Source of the DNA: Planctomycetota bacterium
Lineage (GTDB): Bacteria; Planctomycetota; SBBH01; JACQRN01
Assembly (NCBI GenBank): GCA_016206515.1
Contig: JACQRN010000218.1
Coordinates: 1 to 10,645 of the forward strand
Length of the DNA stretch: 10,645 nt
Direction of reading: 5' to 3'
In this document: one piece after another, positions 6,241 through 10,645 of the stretch
Layout of the letters: each line of letters opens with the position of its first letter
Position numbering within the stretch: the stretch's first letter is position 1
Program-made: the position numbers and the translations under genes
Notes under the pieces: generated by a model
What the model was told of the DNA's origin: nothing
Seen by the model: the letters and a program-made list of their open reading frames with translations, nothing else
Database searches by the model: none

Positions 6241-6993
6241 ATGCGCGCCGTCGTATGCCTCAAGCGTGTCCCGAAGACGGATACGCGGATCCGGATCCGG
6301 AGCGACGGGCGCGGGATCGATACAGAGGGGGTCCAGTACGCGATCGGCCCGTACGATGAGATCGCGATCGAGGAGGCGCTGCGCCAGAAGGAGAAGGCGG
6401 GCGCTGGCGAGGTCGTGGTGGTTTGCCTCGGCCCCGGCGACGCGCGCACGCAGCTGCGCGACGCCCTGGCGATGGGCGCGGACCGGGCCGTGCTTCTGGT
6501 CGACGAGTCCGGCGACCGCGACGCGCTCTCCACCGGCGCGGCGTTGGCGGAGGCCGTGCGCGCCCTCGAGCCCGACCTCGTCCTGTTCGGGAAGCAGGCG
6601 GTGGACGACGACGGCGGGCTCGTCCCGGCGGCGGTCTGCGAGTCGCTCGGGATCCCGTGCATCGGTGTCGTCACGAAGCTCGAACTGAAGGACCGCCAGG
6701 CGACCGCCCACCGGCAGATCGAGGGGGGGCACGAGGTGTGGCAGGCCCCCCTTCCCCTCGGGATCACCTGCCAGAAGGGGCTCAACGAGCCGCGCTACGC
6801 CTCGCTCCCCAACATCATGAAGGCGAAGAAGAAGCCCCTGGAAGAGAAGCCCGCGCCACAGGCGGAGTGCAGGGTCGAGACCCTCTCCCTGTCCCTCCCC
6901 CCCCCGCGACCGAAGGGGAAGATCGTCGGCAAGGGGGCCGCGGCAGCGTCGGATCTGGCGAGGCTGTTGCACGAGGAGGCGAAGATCCTCTGA
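6241..6993 (+). CDS. etfB: Electron transfer flavoprotein beta subunit
   Basis: This is the small subunit of the FAD-containing heterodimer that carries electrons from acyl-CoA and other dehydrogenases to the membrane ETF-quinone oxidoreductase. The 250-residue product starts MRAVVCLKRVPKTDTRIRI, typical of the family. It shows GPYDEIAIEEALR (36-48), the AMP-site segment GKQAVDDDGG (117-126), and the highly conserved dehydrogenase-recognition loop LNEPRYASLPNIMKAKKKPL (181-200), almost as in mitochondrial ETF-beta. The last 45 residues are proline- and lysine-rich, then helical. This pattern suggests a classical electron carrier rather than an electron-bifurcating ETF, although that distinction is inference. 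Its TGA shares one base with the etfA ATG (TGATG). An in-frame ATG at 6214 is possible but has no better ribosome site. Confidence 0.95.
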   Translation: MRAVVCLKRVPKTDTRIRIRSDGRGIDTEGVQYAIGPYDEIAIEEALRQKEKAGAGEVVVVCLGPGDARTQLRDALAMGADRAVLLVDESGDRDALSTGAALAEAVRALEPDLVLFGKQAVDDDGGLVPAAVCESLGIPCIGVVTKLELKDRQATAHRQIEGGHEVWQAPLPLGITCQKGLNEPRYASLPNIMKAKKKPLEEKPAPQAECRVETLSLSLPPPRPKGKIVGKGAAAASDLARLLHEEAKIL

Positions 6994-7970
6994 TGGGCGC
7001 CGACGTCCTCGTCTTCGCCGAGCAGCGCGACGGGGCGTTCAAGCGCTCCGCATTCGAGGCGGTCGCCGCGGGCGCCGTCCTCGCGCGCCGCCTCGGGGGG
7101 AGCACGATCGCCCTCGTCGCCGGGAAGGGGATCTGTGGACCCTCCGCCGCTCTCGCCGGGTACGGGGCGGACCGGATCCTCGCCGCGGAACACCCCCTGC
7201 TGGAGCGGTACAGCACCGACGGCTACGTCGCGGTGCTCGCCGCCCAGGCGAAGGCGCTCTCCCCCGCCGTGATCGTGATGGCCGCGACCGCGATGGGGAA
7301 GGACCTCTGTGCGGCGCTCGCCGCCCGCCTGAAGGCGCCATGCGCCCCCGACTGCACGGCCCTGGAAATCGAGGGGGGCTCGGTCGTCGCCACGCGCCCC
7401 GTCTACGCGGGAAAGGCGGTCGCGCGCGTGAAACTCGTGGGCGCGCCGGCGATCGCGACGACGCGCCCCAACGTGTTCACCGCGCCCGCCCCCGACGCCT
7501 CGCGCGCCGTGAAGGTCGAGACCGTGCCCGTGGAGATCCCCAAGGGGGCCCTGCGCGCCTCCGTCACGGAGATCCACCGGACCTCCGCGAAGCCGGACCT
7601 GACGGAGGCGGCGATCGTCGTCTCCGGCGGCCGCGGCCAGAAGGGACCGGAGAACTTCCCCGTCATCGAGAAGCTCGCTGCGGCGCTCGGCGGGGTCGTC
7701 GGGGCGTCCCGCGCGGTGGTGGACGCCGGCTGGCGGCCCCATTCGGACCAGGTCGGGCAGACCGGGAAGGTCGTCTCGCCCCAACTCTATGTCGCCTGCG
7801 GCATCTCGGGGGCGATCCAGCACCTCGCGGGGATGGGGACGTCCCGCGTGATCGTCGCGATCAACTCCGACGAAAACGCCCCGATCTTCCAGGTGGCGAC
7901 GTACGGGATCGTCGGGGACCTGTTCGAGGTGGTCCCGCGTCTGGCGGAGGAGGTACGGAAACTCGCATGA
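6993..7970 (+). CDS. etfA: Electron transfer flavoprotein alpha subunit
   Basis: This is the large subunit of the electron transfer flavoprotein; it binds FAD in its C-terminal domain and pairs with EtfB. It has 325 residues, the usual length. The N-terminal half is the alpha/beta domain (to about 195). The FAD domain shows VVSGGRGQKGPENFPVIEKL (209-228), AGWRPHSDQVGQTGKVVSP (245-263) and the family signature LYVACGISGAIQHLAGMG (265-282), followed by SRVIVAINSDENAPIF (284-299). The start overlaps the etfB stop by one base, and a GGAGG lies 14 bases upstream inside etfB. The stop overlaps the tdh start (ATGA). Coupled translation would keep the two subunits in equal amounts. Confidence 0.96.
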   Translation: MGADVLVFAEQRDGAFKRSAFEAVAAGAVLARRLGGSTIALVAGKGICGPSAALAGYGADRILAAEHPLLERYSTDGYVAVLAAQAKALSPAVIVMAATAMGKDLCAALAARLKAPCAPDCTALEIEGGSVVATRPVYAGKAVARVKLVGAPAIATTRPNVFTAPAPDASRAVKVETVPVEIPKGALRASVTEIHRTSAKPDLTEAAIVVSGGRGQKGPENFPVIEKLAAALGGVVGASRAVVDAGWRPHSDQVGQTGKVVSPQLYVACGISGAIQHLAGMGTSRVIVAINSDENAPIFQVATYGIVGDLFEVVPRLAEEVRKLA

Positions 7971-9004
7971 AGGCGATCGTCAAGGCGAGGGCGGAACCGG
8001 GACTGAAAATCCAGGACGCGCCGGACCCCGCCCCCCCGGGTCCAGGGGAGGCGCTGATCCGCATCCGCGCGGGGTCGATCTGCGGCACGGACCTGCACAT
8101 CCACAAGTGGGACGCCTGGGCGCAGTCGCGCATCCGGCCGCCGCAGATCATCGGGCACGAGATCGCCGGCGACATCGTGGAACTCGGAGAGGGCGTCGAG
8201 GGGTACGAAAAGGGGCAGACCGTCTCGGTCGAGGGGCATATCGTCTGCGGCCGCTGCCCGCTCTGCCGGACCGGCCAGGCGCACATCTGCCCGCGGATGG
8301 AGATCATCGGGATCGACCGCGACGGCGGGTTCGCCGAGTACATCAAGGTCCCCGCCTCGAACCTCTGGAAGATCGACGCGGGGATCCCGATCGAGGTCGC
8401 CGCGCTCCACGACGCCCTGGGGAACGCCTTCCACGCGACGCTCCTGCACCCGGTCGCGGGGAAGTCCGTCCTGGTCCTCGGGTGCGGGCCGATCGGCCTG
8501 CTCTCGTGCGCGATCGCCCGCGCCAGCGGCGCCGAGCGCGTCTTCGCCACCGACGTCAACCCCCGGCGCCTCGATATCGCCGAACGGATGGGCGCCGACG
8601 TCCGGATCGACGCGTCGAAGCAGGACCCGGTGCGCGTGGTGCGGGAGGCGACCGAGTCGATCGGCGCTGACGTCGTTCTGGAGATGTCCGGCGCCCCCTC
8701 GGCGATCCAGCAGGGGCTCGCAGCGGTGCGCAACGGCGGCGAGGTGCGGCTGCTCGGGCTCCCCGCCCACGACGTGCCGATCGCGCTCGCGCGCGACATC
8801 ATCTTCAAGGGGATCACGATCCACGGCATCCTCGGCCGGCGGATGTACGAGACCTGGTACCAGATGCGCGCGTTCCTGCGCGCCGGGCGGATCGACGTGA
8901 GCCCGGTGATCACCCACCGCCTCCCGTATCAGGACGTCGACAAGGGGTTCGCCGCGCTCGGCGAGGGAACGGCCGGCAAGGTCGTCCTGCGGTTCGACGC
9001 GTAG
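7967..9004 (+). CDS. tdh: L-threonine 3-dehydrogenase (zinc-dependent)
   Basis: This zinc- and NAD-dependent medium-chain dehydrogenase oxidises L-threonine to 2-amino-3-ketobutyrate, feeding glycine and acetyl-CoA formation. The 345-residue protein has catalytic zinc ligands C39 (SICGTDLHIHKWD) and H64-E65 (IIGHE), H91 in the VEGH segment, four structural-zinc cysteines (C94, C97, C100, C108), the Rossmann motif GCGPIG (172-177), and the family-typical MSGAPSA, YETWYQM and SPVITHR segments. These agree with Escherichia coli Tdh as I recall it, rather than with generic alcohol or sorbitol dehydrogenases. The usual partner gene kbl is not in the window. The ATG overlaps the etfA stop, with AGGAGGT 12 bases upstream inside etfA. 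Family call is firm; substrate is likely but not proven. Confidence 0.88.
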   Translation: MKAIVKARAEPGLKIQDAPDPAPPGPGEALIRIRAGSICGTDLHIHKWDAWAQSRIRPPQIIGHEIAGDIVELGEGVEGYEKGQTVSVEGHIVCGRCPLCRTGQAHICPRMEIIGIDRDGGFAEYIKVPASNLWKIDAGIPIEVAALHDALGNAFHATLLHPVAGKSVLVLGCGPIGLLSCAIARASGAERVFATDVNPRRLDIAERMGADVRIDASKQDPVRVVREATESIGADVVLEMSGAPSAIQQGLAAVRNGGEVRLLGLPAHDVPIALARDIIFKGITIHGILGRRMYETWYQMRAFLRAGRIDVSPVITHRLPYQDVDKGFAALGEGTAGKVVLRFDA

Positions 9005-9017
9005 AACCGCGACGAGG

Positions 9018-9023
9018 TATCCT
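9018..9023 (+). promoter_or_regulatory. Candidate -10 element for tRNA-Gln
   Basis: TATCCT lies 14 bases before the first tRNA base and 13 bases after the tdh stop. No good -35 is seen; TTCGAC at 8993, inside the tdh end, is the nearest candidate but gives a 19-base spacer. The tRNA may also be reached by read-through from etfBA-tdh. Confidence 0.35.
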
Positions 9024-9037
9024 TTGGGCGTCCCGCC

Positions 9038-9109
9038 TCCCCGGTGGTGTAATCGGTAACACACGGGGTTTTGGTCCCCGTTTTGGAGGTTCGAGTCCTC
9101 CCCGGGGAA
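9038..9109 (+). tRNA. tRNA-Gln (anticodon UUG)
   Basis: All four arms fold without mismatch. The acceptor is TCCCCGG (9038-9044) with CCGGGGA (9102-9108), and the discriminator is A9109. The D-stem is GTGT/ACAC (9047-9050, 9059-9062). The anticodon stem is CGGGG/CCCCG with loop TTTTGGT, placing anticodon TTG at 9071-9073. A 4-base TTTT variable loop follows, then T-stem GGAGG/CCTCC with loop TTCGAGT. The U1-A72 pair is typical of bacterial glutamine tRNAs. CCA is not encoded (CTT follows the discriminator), so it must be added after transcription. The 3' end of the gene is copied twice downstream. Confidence 0.97.
9092..9109 (+). repeat. tRNA-Gln 3' end, parent copy of a downstream repeat
   Basis: CGAGTCCTCCCCGGGGAA, covering the T-loop end, the T-stem 3' strand, the acceptor 3' strand and the discriminator base, recurs identically at 9268-9285. 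Bases 9090-9108 also recur inverted at 9150-9168. Confidence 0.9.
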
Positions 9110-9120
9110 CTTCAGCCGCG

Positions 9121-9137
9121 CGGCGCCGAAGGCGCCG
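9121..9137. terminator. GAA-loop hairpin after tRNA-Gln
   Basis: CGGCGCC (9121-9127) and GGCGCCG (9131-9137) form a perfect 7-base-pair stem with a GAA loop, beginning 12 bases after the tRNA. It could mark the 3' end of the tRNA transcript or help its processing, but no T-run follows, so the terminator call is weak. Confidence 0.35.
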
Positions 9138-9149
9138 TCGCACAAATAC

Positions 9150-9168
9150 TCCCCGGGGAGGACTCGAA
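9150..9168 (-). repeat. Inverted copy of the tRNA-Gln 3' end
   Basis: TCCCCGGGGAGGACTCGAA is the exact reverse complement of tRNA bases 9090-9108 (19 of 19). Seventeen of these bases (9150-9166) are also the reverse complement of 9268-9284, so it forms the left terminal inverted repeat of the palindromic element that ends there. Confidence 0.9.
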
Positions 9169-9227
9169 GGGCATGCGCCGCCGCGGAGCGGAAAAGGCGC
9201 CAGGATGGCGCCGGAAGGCGCATGCCC
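9169..9227. repeat. Nested palindrome inside the tRNA-associated element
   Basis: The outer stem is 11 perfect base pairs (9169-9179 with 9217-9227). The inner stem is 7 perfect base pairs (9196-9202 with 9206-9212) closed by a GGA loop. Between them lie GCCGCGGAGCGGAAAA and a short GGAA. A structured RNA or cruciform is possible. Confidence 0.7.
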
Positions 9228-9236
9228 AGCCCGGAG

Positions 9237-9260
9237 GAGACCGGCACGGATGCCGGTCTC
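9237..9260. repeat. CGGA-loop hairpin inside the tRNA-associated element
   Basis: GAGACCGGCA and TGCCGGTCTC form a perfect 10-base-pair stem with loop CGGA. Its apex resembles the GGGA-loop hairpin at 2098-2117 and the GGA-loop stem at 9196-9212. The following bases, TGTAGGG, run into the direct tRNA-end copy. Confidence 0.7.
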
Positions 9261-9267
9261 TGTAGGG

Positions 9268-9285
9268 CGAGTCCTCCCCGGGGAA
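9268..9285 (+). repeat. Direct copy of the tRNA-Gln 3' end, upstream of purB
   Basis: CGAGTCCTCCCCGGGGAA is identical (18 of 18) to tRNA bases 9092-9109, 176 bases downstream. Its position and orientation resemble the distal attachment-site copy left by an element that integrated at the tRNA 3' end, although the interval is too small to encode an integrase. It ends 16 bases before the purB ATG and fills the space where a -35 element would sit. Confidence 0.88.
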
Positions 9286-9289
9286 TTCG

Positions 9290-9295
9290 TAGAAT
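9290..9295 (+). promoter_or_regulatory. Candidate -10 box directly upstream of purB
   Basis: TAGAAT (5 of 6 to TATAAT) ends 6 bases before the purB ATG at 9302, the position expected for leaderless transcription. No -35 match is visible at 17 bases, where the tRNA-end copy lies, and no Shine-Dalgarno is well placed. Confidence 0.45.
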
Positions 9296-9301
9296 GACTC
9301 C

Positions 9302-10606
9302 ATGATCCCCCGCTACGCGCTCCCGGAGATGACGGCCATCTGGACCGACGAGCACCGCTTCCGGCGGATGCTCGACGTGGAGATCGCCCTCGCGCGCGCG
9401 CAGGCGGACCTCGGCGTCATCCCGCGCGAGGCGGCCGAGCGGATCGCGCGGGACGCGCGGTTCGACGCCGCGCGGATCGACGAGATCGAACGCAGGACGC
9501 GGCACGACGTGATCGCCTTCGTCACGAACGTCGCCGAGTCGCTCGGGGACGCCGCGCGGTTCCTCCACTTCGGGATGACCTCCTCGGATGTCCTCGACAC
9601 GGCGCTCGCCCTGCAGATCCGCGAGGCGGGGTCGCTCCTCCTGGGAGCGCTGCAGGACCTCCGGCGCGTGTTCGGCGAGCGCGCCCGCGCGCACGCCGAC
9701 ACGCCGATGATCGGGCGGACGCACGGGATGTTCGCGCTCCCGACGACGCTGGGGGCGAAGCTCGCGCTCTTCCACGACGAGTGCGGTCGGCACGTCGCGC
9801 GCCTCCAGACCGCCCTCGACGAGGGCGCCGTCGGGAAACTCTCCGGCGCGGTCGGGACGTTCGCCCACGGCGACCCGCGGATCGAGGAGGCCGTCTGCGA
9901 GAGGCTGGGGCTGCGACCGGAGAACGTCTCGAACCAGGTCGTCCAGCGCGACCGGATCGCCCACCTCGTCGGGGTCCTCGCCCTGATCGGGGCGACCCTG
10001 GAGAAGTGGGCGACCGAGGTCCGGCACCTGCAACGTTCGGAGGTCGGGGAGATCACCGAGCCGTTCGCGCGCGGCGAGCAGAAGGGGTCCTCCGCGATGC
10101 CGCACAAGCAAAACCCGATCTCGGCGGAGAGGATCTGCGGCCTCGCGCGCCTCCTGCGCGGCTATGCGCAGACGGCGCTCGAGAACGTCCCGCTCTGGCA
10201 CGAGCGGGACATCAGCCACAGCAGCGCCGAGCGGATCCTCCTGCCGGACACCTTCGGCCTGCTGTTCTTCATGCTCCGCGAGGCGCACCGGATTGCGGAC
10301 GGGTTCGAGGTCCACCCCACCCGGATGCGCGAGAACCTGGCGCGATCCGGCGGCGCCTGGGCGTCGCAGGCAGTCCTCGTCTGCCTGACCGGGGCGGGGA
10401 TGGCGCGCGAGGAGGCGTACGAGCGGCTCCAGGCGCATGCGCTCGCGGCGCAAGAGGGAGTGCCGGATTTTCAGACGCGGGTGCAGACCGACGCTGAACT
10501 CACGGCCCGTGCGGGCGGTGACGCGCTGGCGCGGTGCTTTTCGCTGGAGCACCACCTGCGCCACATTCCGGCGATCCTGCGCAGGGCTGGCATTCTTCCC
10601 GTGTAG
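9302..10606 (+). CDS. purB: Adenylosuccinate lyase
   Basis: PurB is a cytoplasmic homotetrameric lyase that releases fumarate twice in purine synthesis: from SAICAR to AICAR, and from adenylosuccinate to AMP. The 434-residue length matches bacterial PurB. Visible landmarks are MIPRY at the start, TRHDVIAFV (66-74) with H68, HFGMTSSDVLDTALALQ (89-105), GRTHGMFALPTTLGAKL (138-154) with the catalytic-region H141, and the superfamily signature GSSAMPHKQNP (262-272) containing the catalytic loop serine S263. HSSAERILLPDTF (306-318) follows. These features separate it from fumarase, aspartase and argininosuccinate lyase. ATG 9302 is supported by the family N-terminus. It stands alone downstream of the tRNA element; no other purine gene is visible, and the window ends 39 bases later. 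Confidence 0.96.
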   Translation: MIPRYALPEMTAIWTDEHRFRRMLDVEIALARAQADLGVIPREAAERIARDARFDAARIDEIERRTRHDVIAFVTNVAESLGDAARFLHFGMTSSDVLDTALALQIREAGSLLLGALQDLRRVFGERARAHADTPMIGRTHGMFALPTTLGAKLALFHDECGRHVARLQTALDEGAVGKLSGAVGTFAHGDPRIEEAVCERLGLRPENVSNQVVQRDRIAHLVGVLALIGATLEKWATEVRHLQRSEVGEITEPFARGEQKGSSAMPHKQNPISAERICGLARLLRGYAQTALENVPLWHERDISHSSAERILLPDTFGLLFFMLREAHRIADGFEVHPTRMRENLARSGGAWASQAVLVCLTGAGMAREEAYERLQAHALAAQEGVPDFQTRVQTDAELTARAGGDALARCFSLEHHLRHIPAILRRAGILPV

Positions 10607-10612
10607 TCGTCA

Positions 10613-10645
10613 CATGCCCGACCGGGGGCGGGCATGAAGCCCGCC
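10613..10645. terminator. Overlapping hairpins after purB, possible terminator
   Basis: CATGCCCG (10613-10620) pairs perfectly with CGGGCATG (10629-10636). GGCGGGC (10627-10633) can instead pair with GCCCGCC (10639-10645), so the two stems exclude each other. The first begins 7 bases after the purB stop. No T-run is visible before the window ends, so termination is only suggested. Confidence 0.4.

Larger units (their letters stand above)
9150..9284. mobile_element. MITE-like palindromic element with tRNA-derived ends (candidate)
   Basis: The 135-base stretch has perfect 17-base terminal inverted repeats whose sequence equals the tRNA-Gln 3' end. Inside are nested perfect palindromes: GGGCATGCGCC (9169-9179) with GGCGCATGCCC (9217-9227); within it GGCGCCA-GGA-TGGCGCC (9196-9212); then GAGACCGGCA-CGGA-TGCCGGTCTC (9237-9260). 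No transposase or integrase and no convincing coding frame are present. Possible explanations are a non-autonomous element targeting tRNA ends, a tiny tRNA-flanked satellite remnant, or rearranged remains of a second tRNA gene. The structure is seen directly; the mobile interpretation is inference. Confidence 0.5.

Noticed and set aside
5196..6785. Continuation of the pilM frame upstream through mdh and etfB
   Set aside because: The sequence is a low-complexity Arg/Gly/Ala shadow of other genes. PilM homology starts at 5195.
8910..9143. Minus-strand frames reading PGEDSNLQ-type peptide across the tRNA, or FESSPGS in the repeat
   Set aside because: These are antisense translations of the tRNA-Gln 3' end and its copies, a known annotation artefact, not proteins.
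9110..9267. A genuine integrative island between the two direct tRNA-end copies
   Set aside because: The interval is 158 bases with no gene, so it cannot be an autonomous integrated element. Only a non-autonomous unit or a remnant is possible.
7787..10564. A 925-codon minus-strand open frame across etfA, tdh, tRNA-Gln and purB
   Set aside because: It runs through a perfect tRNA gene and three strong genes on the other strand. Its composition is that of a shadow frame.
1..10645. CRISPR array, toxin-antitoxin pair, defence or biosynthetic cluster
   Set aside because: No regularly spaced repeats and no gene of these families were seen. All confident genes belong to pilus assembly, central metabolism, electron transfer or purine synthesis.

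Overview
The window is high-GC bacterial chromosome from a Gram-negative-type cell: an outer-membrane secretin is encoded with inner-membrane type IV pilus (T4P) assembly proteins. GC-rich codon third positions, 4-base ATGA gene overlaps and strongly spurious antisense ORFs fit a genome of very high GC. I cannot fix the phylum from sequence alone. An Acidobacteriota-, Myxococcota- or candidate-phylum-like lineage would fit, but this is a guess.

Left half, minus strand (6124 down to 125): a probable five-gene operon reads mdh, pilM, pilN, a fused pilO-pilP-like gene, then pilQ. The first four are joined by ATGA stop/start overlaps. PilM is the cytoplasmic actin-like ring protein, PilN and PilO are inner-membrane alignment proteins, the PilP-like domain is the periplasmic connector, and PilQ is the outer-membrane pore. 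No separate pilP is present; its function appears to be carried by the C-terminal half of the PilO protein. A 207-base gap rich in hairpins, edged by a 14-base direct repeat, separates pilO-P from pilQ. Malate dehydrogenase heading the set is unexpected.

Centre (6125-6240): a 116-base divergent intergenic region holds back-to-back promoter candidates, each with a 17-base spacer and each ending 7-8 bases before a start codon that lacks a Shine-Dalgarno sequence. This suggests leaderless mRNAs.

Right half, plus strand: etfB, etfA and tdh overlap as a tight operon (electron transfer flavoprotein plus threonine 3-dehydrogenase). Next come tRNA-Gln(UUG) and an adenylosuccinate lyase gene, purB. 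Between tRNA-Gln and purB lies the most unusual structure of the window: the 3' end of the tRNA gene recurs once inverted (19 bases) and once directly (18 bases). Together these two copies bound a roughly 135-base, MITE-like palindromic element with nested perfect hairpins. The last 39 bases hold hairpin-forming sequence after purB.

There is no CRISPR array, transposase, integrase, rRNA or obvious new defence system. The genes are mostly housekeeping or pilus genes. The novelty lies in the PilO-PilP fusion, the mdh-pil coupling and the two repeat-rich intergenic regions.
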